Shown here: one piece after another, positions 7,361-13,692 of the stretch
How positions within the stretch are numbered: position 1 is the stretch's first letter
Layout of the letters: every line of letters begins with the position of its first letter
Assembly: GCA_902494585.1 (NCBI GenBank)
Contig: CABUUD010000034.1
Span: forward strand, 1-16,003
Source: an uncultured Collinsella sp.
Lineage (GTDB): Bacteria; Actinomycetota; Coriobacteriia; Coriobacteriales; Coriobacteriaceae
Length of the DNA: 16,003 nt
Direction: 5' to 3'
Notes under the pieces: generated by a model
What the model saw: only the letters and a program-made list of their open reading frames with translations
Database searches by the model: none
What the model was told of the DNA's origin: nothing
Program-made: the position numbers and the translations under genes

Positions 7361-7488
7361 CCACAACTCCAAAGTCAACATCCCGTAATCAGTAAAAGCC
7401 CCAACAACGATACCATCACGCACAAATATTTACCCAGCGAGATGACCCATCGAGCTCCCCGGAACTGTGCCCGCCACGATAACGAGCC

Positions 7489-7616
7489 GGCGGCCCCTGC
7501 CCGTTAGCCCCACAATCTTTCCGCAGGACGGAGGAAGCCCCCGCCGCACGAAGTGCGCAGCGGGGGCTTCCGACATGTCCGAGGACGATTGTGGGGCTAA
7601 CGGGCAGGGGCCCGCC
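7489..7616. repeat. Nested palindrome of about 128 bp between fucO and the M42 gene
   Basis: The outer arms at 7492-7517 and 7587-7612 are a perfect 26-bp inverted repeat (core TGCCCGTTAGCCCCACAATC). They extend imperfectly to 7489 and 7616. Inside, GGAAGCCCCCGC (7533-7544) pairs with GCGGGGGCTTCC (7560-7571), and within that CGCAC pairs with GTGCG around GAA. It lies 8 bases beyond the fucO stop. There is no T tract, so if it terminates transcription it does so by structure or with Rho. Confidence 0.92.
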
Positions 7617-7624
7617 GAACCATG

Positions 7625-8791
7625 TTAGGCAGCCGGGCAGATCTTCTTGAAGAGCTCGATGACGTCGTCGAGCGTCGCCTCGCGCGGGTTACCCGGGAAG
7701 CAGGCGTCGGCCATGGCGTCCTTGGCCAGGACCTCGATCTCGTCAGCCTTCATGGCCTCGCAGACGTGCGGGATGTTCACGTCGGCGGAAAGCTGCTTGA
7801 CGGCGGCGATAGCGGCGTCGGCAGCCTCGTCGGTGCTCATGCCCGTGGTGTCAACGCCCATGGCAACGGCAACCTTGGCCAGGCGCTCGGTGCAAACCGG
7901 CTTGTTGAACTCCATGGCGATCGGCAGCAGCATGGCGCAGGCGACACCGTGCGGGGTATCGTAGTGAGCGGACAGGGTGTGAGCCATGGCGTGGTCGATG
8001 CCCAGGCCGACGTTGGAGAAGCCCATGCCGGCGACATACTGGCCAAGAGCCATGCCCTCGCGGCCGGAGCCGGGCTGACCGGACTTGGCCTCGGCGACGG
8101 AGTCACGCAGGTTCTCGCTGATCAGCTTAATAGCCTCAAAGTGGAACATGTCGGAGAGCTCCCAAGCACCCTTGGTGGTGTAGCCCTCGATGGCGTGGGT
8201 CAGAGCGTCCATACCAGTGGAAGCGGTCAGGCCGGCGGGCATGGAAGCCATCATGTCAGGATCGACGACGGCGACCTCGGGGGCGTCGTTGGTGTCGACG
8301 CACACGAACTTGCGAACCTTCTCGGGGTCGGTGATGACGTAGTTGATGGTCACCTCGGCGGCGGTACCGGCGGTCGTCGGCACGGCGATGGTGAACACGG
8401 CGTGGTTCTTAGTCGGAGCAACGCCCTCGAGGCTGCGGACATCGGCGAACTCGGGGTTGTTGATGATGATGCCAATGGCCTTAGCGGTGTCCATGGAGGA
8501 GCCACCACCAATGGTCACGATAGCGTCAGCCTCGGCGGCCTTGAAGGCCTCGACGCCGTCCTTGACGTTCTGGATAGTGGGGTTGGGCTTAATCTCGGAG
8601 TAGAGGCTCCAAGCGATGCCGGCGGCGTCGAGCTCGTCGGTCACCTTAGCGGTAACGCCAAACTTAACCAGATCGGGGTCGGAGCAGACGAAGATCTTCT
8701 TGTAGCCGCGACGCTGGAGCTCGCCGGGGATCTCCTTGATGGCGCCGGAACCATGATAAGAGATGGTGTTGAGAACGAAACGATTAGCCAT
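7625..8791 (-). CDS. fucO: Lactaldehyde reductase / iron-dependent group III alcohol dehydrogenase
   Basis: This encodes a 388-residue NAD(P)-dependent enzyme. The whole chain tracks E. coli FucO closely from the MANR start through NNPEFADVRSLEG, PTTAGTAAEVTINYVITD and MALGQYVAGMGFSNVGLG to GNPREATL near the end. FucO reduces L-lactaldehyde to 1,2-propanediol at the end of anaerobic fucose and rhamnose breakdown. The nucleotide loop GGGSSMD is at residues 95-101. Metal ligands are D195, H199, H267 and H281, in the same spacing as FucO. A strong GGGAGG is seven bases before the ATG. No fucose or rhamnose catabolic genes are next to it here, so it may act with a distant pathway or on other aldehydes. 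The enzyme subgroup is firm; the physiological substrate is less so. Confidence 0.92.
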   Translation of the reverse strand: MANRFVLNTISYHGSGAIKEIPGELQRRGYKKIFVCSDPDLVKFGVTAKVTDELDAAGIAWSLYSEIKPNPTIQNVKDGVEAFKAAEADAIVTIGGGSSMDTAKAIGIIINNPEFADVRSLEGVAPTKNHAVFTIAVPTTAGTAAEVTINYVITDPEKVRKFVCVDTNDAPEVAVVDPDMMASMPAGLTASTGMDALTHAIEGYTTKGAWELSDMFHFEAIKLISENLRDSVAEAKSGQPGSGREGMALGQYVAGMGFSNVGLGIDHAMAHTLSAHYDTPHGVACAMLLPIAMEFNKPVCTERLAKVAVAMGVDTTGMSTDEAADAAIAAVKQLSADVNIPHVCEAMKADEIEVLAKDAMADACFPGNPREATLDDVIELFKKICPAA

Positions 8792-8890
8792 TGATAGCCT
8801 CCCATCGTGTGCGGGGCACCCATTACGCCCCGCGCTATTAGTTCCATCCTAACGCTTTTGAAACAAAAAACGCGCGAGAACGTCAAAGGT

Positions 8891-8906
8891 GTTAAAGCGT
8901 TTCAAC
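8891..8906. promoter_or_regulatory. LacI/GalR-like operator candidate upstream of fucO
   Basis: GTTAAAGCGTTTCAAC is an imperfect palindrome centred on CG, the style of site bound by LacI-family regulators. It lies about 100 bases upstream of the fucO start and beside a TTGACG on the minus strand (8881-8886). It does not fit the exact CcpA cre consensus. No regulator gene is adjacent. Confidence 0.35.
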
Positions 8907-8936
8907 AACTGGTATCGTCACCACCTGACCGCTAAA

Positions 8937-8968
8937 CAAAAAAGGGGCGGCCAAGATGGCCGTCCCCT
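8937..8968 (-). terminator. Rho-independent terminator of the DUF1275 gene
   Basis: Read on the minus strand, GGGGACGGCCA pairs with TGGCCGCCCC (one bulged base) around a short loop, followed by TTTTTTG. It lies about 50 bases beyond the DUF1275 stop codon. Confidence 0.75.
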
Positions 8969-9019
8969 CCCCATTATCGATCTATCTGACAAGGGAACTG
9001 CCCCTGTCATATCCTGCCG

Positions 9020-9736
9020 TTATTTTTGGCAGGCGTCTTTCCAATTTTCGCAGGCGCGTTTCCAGCGAAAGCGCAAATCGCGCTCGCGGTCGATAAACAT
9101 AATGCCAAACGCGACAAACAGCAGCACGCTCGCCACCGCAATGGCGTGCAGGCCCATGCGCTCAATGCACCAATTGCCCAGCACGGCGCCAAACACAAAG
9201 GTGAAGATCACGCCAAAGTACAGCAGGCCGTTTTCCAAAAAGCCGCGCTTATGGGTGATGATGTAGTCGTCCACGTTTTGCAAGGCATTACGGAGGTTGC
9301 CAATGCACATAGTCGTGGCGATGCCGTGACCGTGGATCTTGCGGAAGCTCTCGACCTGCATACCGCAGGCAAATGAGGTGAGGCAGTTGGCGAGCAGGTT
9401 GAAATCGCCACCCGGGATAAAGCTCACGCCCAGCAAGATAACGGCTTCAAAAAACACCGTCACCTGGCGCCAATGAATCACACTACCAAACCGCTCGTGT
9501 ACCAGGTCGGCAAGCATAATGCCCACGGCAAACGACACCACGGGGAAGAAATAGCGTCCCGCCAGCGCCCAGTTGCCCTCCGAGATGCTCACGCCCACGA
9601 GCAGGATGTTGCCCGTCTGCGCGTTGGCGAAAACATGATCGCGCCCAATGTACGAATACACATCCATAAAGCCACCGGCGAGCGCCAAGATGATGCCCAG
9701 CTCAATAGACTCCGATATCTGTTTGGCACGCTGCAT
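9020..9736 (-). CDS. DUF1275 / YoaK family membrane protein
   Basis: This encodes a 238-residue protein with about six hydrophobic segments: roughly residues 11-30, 62-78, 92-107, 115-128, 170-190 and 197-215. The family motif GGFMDVYSYIGRDHVFANAQ followed by TGN is at residues 21-43. The second half-motif GIATTMCIGNLRNAL is at 138-152. These match the DUF1275 pattern of two related sequence halves. The function of the family is unknown; some members are suggested to be transporters. I chose the ATG at 9736 because AAGGAGG lies just upstream and the family motif begins soon after. The frame extends to 9967, but that segment is polar and atypical. The gene diverges from ygiQ across a 250-bp gap. 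Confidence 0.88.
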   Translation of the reverse strand: MQRAKQISESIELGIILALAGGFMDVYSYIGRDHVFANAQTGNILLVGVSISEGNWALAGRYFFPVVSFAVGIMLADLVHERFGSVIHWRQVTVFFEAVILLGVSFIPGGDFNLLANCLTSFACGMQVESFRKIHGHGIATTMCIGNLRNALQNVDDYIITHKRGFLENGLLYFGVIFTFVFGAVLGNWCIERMGLHAIAVASVLLFVAFGIMFIDRERDLRFRWKRACENWKDACQK

Positions 9737-9915
9737 CGTCGTGTATCCTCCTTGTTGACGACTCTCTCGTGCGTTGGCGGAGACATAGCCGCCGTTCATA
9801 CTGTAACCCATTGACAACATGGCGTGCGCGCGAGACGGGTTCTCCAACGCGCAGATACACAGTCTGGAAACAAACAGCGGGCGCGGCGCCGACACCCGAC
9901 GCCCCGTGTACTCCA

Positions 9916-9955
9916 CCAGTCTTTTTAGCGCCGTCCCAAAAAGACTGGTTACAAT
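9916..9955. promoter_or_regulatory. Palindrome and -10 candidate upstream of ygiQ
   Basis: CCAGTCTTTTT (9916-9926) and AAAAAGACTGG (9938-9948) form a perfect 11-bp inverted repeat with an 11-base loop. TACAAT (9950-9955) follows at once and would be a -10 for ygiQ. No T tract follows in either direction, so an operator overlapping the promoter is more likely than a terminator. Confidence 0.45.
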
Positions 9956-9986
9956 TACGTGCAGCATACTAACAACGGGAGTAATC

Positions 9987-12128
9987 GTGGCAAAAAAGCC
10001 CCAGGACGCTCAGCACAACCAGCACGGCAAGCATGCCCAGCGCGGCCAGCAGCAAAAGCGTGGCGGCAAGGCCCAGGGCGGCCACGCCACTCATACCCCG
10101 GCTGCGTCCGCCCGTCCCTGGCGCCCGGGCCGCGATAAGTTCCTCCCCGTCAGCCGCGCCGACATGGATGCACGCGGCTGGGACCAGTGCGACTTTGTCT
10201 ACATCTGCGGCGACGCCTACGTGGACCATCCCAGCTTTGGCATGGCCATCATCAGCCGCGTCCTCGACGCGCACGGCTACAAAGTGGGCATCATCTGCCA
10301 GCCCGACTGGACCGACCCCGCCAGCATCACCGTGCTCGGCGAGCCTCGCCTGGGCTTTCTCGTCAGTGCCGGTAACATGGACTCCATGGTCAACCACTAT
10401 TCGGTGACCAAGCACCGCCGCCACACCGACGCCTATACCCCCGGTGGCGAGGAGGGGCGCCGCCCCAACCGTGCCGTCACGGTCTACGGCAATCTCATCC
10501 GCCAGACGTTCAAGGACGCCCCCATCATCATCGGCGGCATCGAGGCGAGCCTGCGCCGCCTGGCCCACTACGACTACTGGCAGGACAAGCTCAAGCGCTC
10601 GGTACTGCTCGACTCGGGCGCCGACATCCTCATCTACGGCATGGGCGAGCACGCGATCGTCGAGATCGCCGACGCGCTCGACGCGGGGCTGCCCGTCGAC
10701 CAGATCACCTATATCAACGGCACCGTCTACCGCACCAGCTCGCTCGACGAGGTCTACGACTACGACCTGCTGCCCAGCTGGGACGACCTCGCCGCCGACA
10801 AGCTCAACTACGCGCGCAGCTTTAACGTGCAGCAGCAGAATATGGACCCCATCACCGGGCATCGCCTGGTAGAGCCCTACCCCAACAGCGTCTATGTGGT
10901 GCAGAACCCGCCGTCGGCGACGTTGACGACCGACGAGATGGACGAGGTGGCAGAGCTCCCCTACGCACGCGATTGGCATCCCGACTACGACGCGGCAGGC
11001 GGCGTGCCGGCCTTTGCCGAGATCAAGTTTTCAATCAGCTCTAACCGCGGGTGCTTTGGCGAGTGCTCGTTTTGCGCCCTCACCTTCCACCAGGGTCGCG
11101 TGCTGCAGATGCGCAGCCACGACTCGATCATGCGCGAGGCCGAGCTGCTCACGCGCGATCCCGAGTTTAAGGGCTACATCAACGACGTGGGCGGGCCGAC
11201 GGCCAACTTTAGCCGCCCTGCCTGCGACAAGCAGCTCAAGCACGGCGTGTGCAAGAACAAGCGCTGCCTGTGGCCGAGCGTATGCAAGAACATGGTGGTC
11301 GACGAGAGCGGCTACACGCAGTTGCTGCGCGACCTGCGCCAGCTACCGGGCGTCAAGAAGGTCTTCGTGCGCAGCGGCATCCGCTTTGACTACACCATGG
11401 CCGATGCCTCGGACGAGTTTTTGCGCGAGCTGCTAGAGCACCATGTCTCGGGCCAGCTACGCGTAGCACCCGAGCACGTGAGCGACGCGGTGCTGTCCGT
11501 GATGGGCAAACCAAGCCGAGCCGTCTACGACGCGTTCTGCCGTAAATTTGAACGCCTGAACCGCGAATACGGACTCAAGCAGTACGTGGTGCCATATCTG
11601 ATCTCGAGCCACCCAGGCTCAACCATGAAGGAAGCCGTAGACCTTGCCGAAGCCGTGCGCGACATGGGCTACATGCCCGAGCAGGTGCAGGACTTCTACC
11701 CCACCCCGTCCACCATGTCGACCTGCATGTACTACACCGGCGTGGACCCGCGTACCATGGAGCCGATCTATGTGGCGCGCGACCCGCACGAGAAGGCCAT
11801 GCAACGCGCGCTCATCCAGTATCGCAAGCCCGAGAACTACAAGCTCGTGCGCGAGGCGCTGGAAAAAGCCGGCCGCCGCGATCTGATCGGCTACACCAAG
11901 CATTGCCTGATTCGCCCCGTGCCCCCGCGCCCGGGCGAAACATCTGCTGGCGGTGGGCATGGCACCGGCAAGAAGGGCGGCAAACCGCATGGTGGCGCTG
12001 GCGCCGCCGGCAAGGGGCCCAAGGGCAGCAAGGGTCACGGCGGCATGTCGCGCGCGCAGAACACCGCGGGCCGCAACCGTGCGGCGCAGGGACGACAGGG
12101 CGCCAACGGCGGCGGCAGGCGCAACTAG
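9987..12128 (+). CDS. YgiQ family (UPF0313) radical SAM protein
   Basis: This encodes a 713-residue protein. The N-terminal domain (about residues 45-290) has the YgiQ pattern with FVYICGDAYVDHPSFG and IIGGIEASLRRLAHYDYW. The radical SAM cluster motif is RGCFGECSFCA with C356, C360 and C363 (CxxxCxxC). Downstream segments such as VGGPTANF and a cysteine-rich CDKQLKHGVCKNKRCLWPSVC, also a YgiQ hallmark, suggest a second metal or structural site. The C-terminal family extension includes DFYPTPSTMSTCMYYTG. The reaction is unknown. Both ends carry unusual low-complexity tails: a Gln/Lys/Gly-rich N-terminus of about 45 residues and a Gly/Lys/Arg-rich C-terminus of about 75 residues that resembles RNA-binding tails. 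The GTG start at 9987 is chosen for GGGAG five bases upstream and the lack of conservation before it. Confidence 0.93.
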   Translation: MAKKPQDAQHNQHGKHAQRGQQQKRGGKAQGGHATHTPAASARPWRPGRDKFLPVSRADMDARGWDQCDFVYICGDAYVDHPSFGMAIISRVLDAHGYKVGIICQPDWTDPASITVLGEPRLGFLVSAGNMDSMVNHYSVTKHRRHTDAYTPGGEEGRRPNRAVTVYGNLIRQTFKDAPIIIGGIEASLRRLAHYDYWQDKLKRSVLLDSGADILIYGMGEHAIVEIADALDAGLPVDQITYINGTVYRTSSLDEVYDYDLLPSWDDLAADKLNYARSFNVQQQNMDPITGHRLVEPYPNSVYVVQNPPSATLTTDEMDEVAELPYARDWHPDYDAAGGVPAFAEIKFSISSNRGCFGECSFCALTFHQGRVLQMRSHDSIMREAELLTRDPEFKGYINDVGGPTANFSRPACDKQLKHGVCKNKRCLWPSVCKNMVVDESGYTQLLRDLRQLPGVKKVFVRSGIRFDYTMADASDEFLRELLEHHVSGQLRVAPEHVSDAVLSVMGKPSRAVYDAFCRKFERLNREYGLKQYVVPYLISSHPGSTMKEAVDLAEAVRDMGYMPEQVQDFYPTPSTMSTCMYYTGVDPRTMEPIYVARDPHEKAMQRALIQYRKPENYKLVREALEKAGRRDLIGYTKHCLIRPVPPRPGETSAGGGHGTGKKGGKPHGGAGAAGKGPKGSKGHGGMSRAQNTAGRNRAAQGRQGANGGGRRN

Positions 12129-12137
12129 CGCGGCGAG

Positions 12138-12169
12138 GGCCAGCCGGCGTCTCATGGCCAGCCGGCGTC
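12138..12169 (+). repeat. Short tandem direct repeat after ygiQ
   Basis: GGCCAGCCGGCGTC occurs twice, at 12138-12151 and 12156-12169, with a period of 18 bases. It lies just after the ygiQ stop codon and before the palindrome array. Confidence 0.8.
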
Positions 12170-12179
12170 CTTTCATCGG

Positions 12180-12289
12180 CCAAGCGTGTTTTCCCTAAGG
12201 GAAGCACGCTTGGGCTGTCTCCAGTCGTGATTTCCCTAGGGAGAACACGTTCAGACGTACCTAGCCGTGTTTTCCTTAGGGGAATCACA
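12180..12289. repeat. Array of three palindromes with a 40-41 bp period
   Basis: Three related 24-bp palindromes have cores at 12185-12208, 12226-12249 and 12266-12289. Each reads CGTG, then an A/T-rich step, a central TTCCCTAGGGAA-like core, then CACG or CACA. The first extends to a 34-bp near-perfect palindrome at 12180-12213 with arms starting CCAAGCGTG. The 16-17 base spacers do not match one another. The array fills the gap between the convergent ygiQ and CPBP genes. It may act as a bidirectional transcription stop, a protein-binding array, or a remnant of a repeat family. Confidence 0.85.
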
Positions 12290-12290
12290 T

Positions 12291-13193
12291 TTACTGACGG
12301 GAGCGAGCCAACTGGCACGTCAGCTTGAGCGACCGCATCGCCTCTACCAGTACAAAGGCGGCGATGGCAACCGTGACCGCCACGTCGAGCGGCGTGTTCA
12401 CAAACCACAGCAGGCCCATGAGGTACGACCCGGCATTAAAGGCAAAGTGCAACAGAATCGTGTAGCGAAGCTTTCCGGTCGTCACGAGTACCCAACCAAA
12501 AATGAGGCCGGCAGCGCCCGCATAGCAGCCCTGTACCCAGTTCATGTGCATAAAACCGAAGATTGCCGCCTGCAGCACAATCGCCGCGGCGATGCCCCAC
12601 GTACTTGGGGCCGCCCAGGGCACTATGGCACCGTCCTGCGCGCTCGCACGACGCCGGCGCTTCCAAAGTGGGCGGCACTGCGGATTAAACGCTCGGAGCG
12701 AAAACTCAAAAATAATGCCGCGCACCAGCAGCTCTTCACAAAATGGGGCGCCGAGCACCGTAGTCAGGACGGCGAGATAGCTGGTGTCGCCCATGCCTGT
12801 TTCCTCGACAAGCTCGCTGTAGTCGGCCGCGGCATCGGGCAACAGCGACAGCACGGCGTCGGTCACGTAGCCAACGACCACCTGCAGGGCAAGGCCAATC
12901 ACGACAACGCAAGCGATGCGCTTCCATGCAGCACTTGCTCCCCCGCCGAGCGGACGTTCACCTTGCCGGCGCGCCATGAAGGAGCGGGGCCACAGATAAC
13001 GCCACCACAGCAGCGCCATCAAAAACGACGCCGTCTGAGCGGCAGCCTGGAACCATTGGATATCGAGATTGTCGATCGGATAGCCCGTCAGCACCGATAC
13101 GGCATCGAGAACCGAAAACAGAACCACGCTCAGGGCTATATCGGCAGCGACAACGCCAAAACATGCAAGCGCCCACGCCATCGCATTGAGCAT
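12291..13193 (-). CDS. CPBP family intramembrane glutamic protease (CAAX/Abi type)
   Basis: This encodes a 300-residue polytopic membrane protein. The CPBP motifs are in order: CEELLVRGIIFE with E153, E154 and R158; FGFMHMN with F212 and H216; and LHFAFNAG with H249 and N253. These form the active site of Rce1-like proteases. Bacterial members have roles that include peptide processing, bacteriocin immunity and phage defence, and some are undefined. Between motifs 1 and 2 there is a basic insertion (KRRRRASAQDG) not usual for the core. I chose the ATG at 13193 because a near-perfect GAGGAGG lies six bases upstream; the frame to 13253 has no site. An orphan antitoxin gene lies upstream on the same strand with a repeat copy between, so co-transcription is possible. 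Confidence 0.9.
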   Translation of the reverse strand: MLNAMAWALACFGVVAADIALSVVLFSVLDAVSVLTGYPIDNLDIQWFQAAAQTASFLMALLWWRYLWPRSFMARRQGERPLGGGASAAWKRIACVVVIGLALQVVVGYVTDAVLSLLPDAAADYSELVEETGMGDTSYLAVLTTVLGAPFCEELLVRGIIFEFSLRAFNPQCRPLWKRRRRASAQDGAIVPWAAPSTWGIAAAIVLQAAIFGFMHMNWVQGCYAGAAGLIFGWVLVTTGKLRYTILLHFAFNAGSYLMGLLWFVNTPLDVAVTVAIAAFVLVEAMRSLKLTCQLARSRQ

Positions 13194-13221
13194 GCCAACC
13201 TCCTCAAAACCGTTCCCTAGT

Positions 13222-13240
13222 TCTACCACAACTCGGTAGA
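13222..13240. promoter_or_regulatory. Small inverted repeat upstream of the CPBP gene
   Basis: TCTACC (13222-13227) and GGTAGA (13235-13240) form a 6-bp inverted repeat 29 bases before the CPBP start. It could be an operator or a leader hairpin. Confidence 0.3.
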
Positions 13241-13244
13241 GAGC

Positions 13245-13275
13245 TGATCCCATGGGGACGGAGGAAAACGGATCA
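13245..13275 (+). repeat. 31-bp dispersed repeat, copy 3
   Basis: It starts TGATCCCATGGGGACGG and ends AAAACGGATCA. It differs from copy 4 (13642-13672) at one base. It ends one base before the stop codon of the antitoxin-like gene, so it lies at that gene's 3' boundary. Confidence 0.92.
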
Positions 13276-13276
13276 C

Positions 13277-13477
13277 TTATTGATGAGAATCGGGCACAGT
13301 GCCAAAGGCCCCGCTGGGCGAAATGTCGAACGGAAAGGTGCCGCAGCGATTAAACGCGGCGATAAACATGCGGATGGCGTTGGACGGCGTGGTGCCTACG
13401 AGCTGGGTTGCCGCCGCGAAGGCCGCCTTTTCCTCGGGCAAGACCTTCGCGACAACCGGGGTCATGTGTTCTGCCAT
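13277..13477 (-). CDS. RelB/DinJ family antitoxin-like protein, solitary
   Basis: This encodes a 66-residue protein, MAEHMTPVVAKVLPEEKAAF onward. The N-terminal strand TPVVAKVLPEEKAAF and the helix TTPSNAIRMFIAAFNRCGTFPF (about residues 29-50) match the ribbon-helix-helix domain of RelB/DinJ antitoxins, where the pattern is V.ARVD...K..A......G.T.S.AI..F......G.LPF. The DNA-binding half is complete. The toxin-binding tail is short (about 16 residues). A RelE/YafQ toxin gene should follow within a few bases, but the next gene on this strand is a CPBP protease and no toxin-like frame is seen. AAGGAAG lies just before the ATG. It is probably an orphan antitoxin or a stand-alone repressor. Repeat copies lie on both sides. 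Confidence 0.8.
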   Translation of the reverse strand: MAEHMTPVVAKVLPEEKAAFAAATQLVGTTPSNAIRMFIAAFNRCGTFPFDISPSGAFGTVPDSHQ

Positions 13478-13511
13478 GGCGCTTCCTTTTTGAAACGACG
13501 GTGGTGCGGAT

Positions 13512-13570
13512 AGATGCGGGCCACGCGGCTGGGCGACGGGCTGTGAAGGCAGCCCGATTGGCCCGCATCT
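13512..13570. repeat. 59-bp nested palindrome upstream of the antitoxin-like gene
   Basis: AGATGCGGGCCA (13512-13523) pairs perfectly with TGGCCCGCATCT (13559-13570). Inside, CGGGCTG (13537-13543) pairs with CAGCCCG (13550-13556). No T tract follows. It lies between the antitoxin start and the operator-like palindrome, so it would be in the 5' leader of that gene. Confidence 0.85.
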
Positions 13571-13591
13571 GGAGTTTGTTTCTACGGCGTT

Positions 13592-13620
13592 GGTATTACT
13601 TGGTAATCCTAAGTATTACC
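13592..13620. promoter_or_regulatory. Operator-like palindrome for the RelB/DinJ-like gene
   Basis: GGTATTACTTGG (13592-13603) and CTAAGTATTACC (13609-13620) form an inverted repeat with two mismatches in 12. Related GGTAATCC lies between them. RelB/DinJ proteins bind palindromes and repress their own promoters, so this AT-rich site is a plausible target. The distance to the start codon (115 bp) is long for such a site. Confidence 0.4.
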
Positions 13621-13641
13621 CCGCAGATAGAATAGCACACC

Positions 13642-13672
13642 TGATCCCTTGGGGACGGAGGAAAACGGATCA
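13642..13672 (+). repeat. 31-bp dispersed repeat, copy 4
   Basis: It starts TGATCCCTTGGGGACGG and ends AAAACGGATCA. It is in the same orientation as copy 3 and lies 20 bases from the stop codon of the ABC transporter gene. Copies 3 and 4 bracket the antitoxin-like gene at a distance of 397 bp. Confidence 0.92.
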
Positions 13673-13692
13673 TTTTGTTGCTGAATAAGTAT

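Noticed and set aside
7622..8794. 390-codon open frame on the plus strand opposite fucO
   Set aside because: It mirrors fucO almost end to end, is rich in Gly/Val/His, and matches nothing; fucO on the other strand is certain.
12180..12289. Possible CRISPR array
   Set aside because: There are only three units, they are palindromic and diverged, spacers are 16-17 bases, and no cas genes are present.
12267..13220. 317-codon open frame on the plus strand opposite the CPBP gene
   Set aside because: It has a basic, His/Arg-rich composition with no domain, while the opposite frame has all three CPBP motifs and a strong ribosome site.
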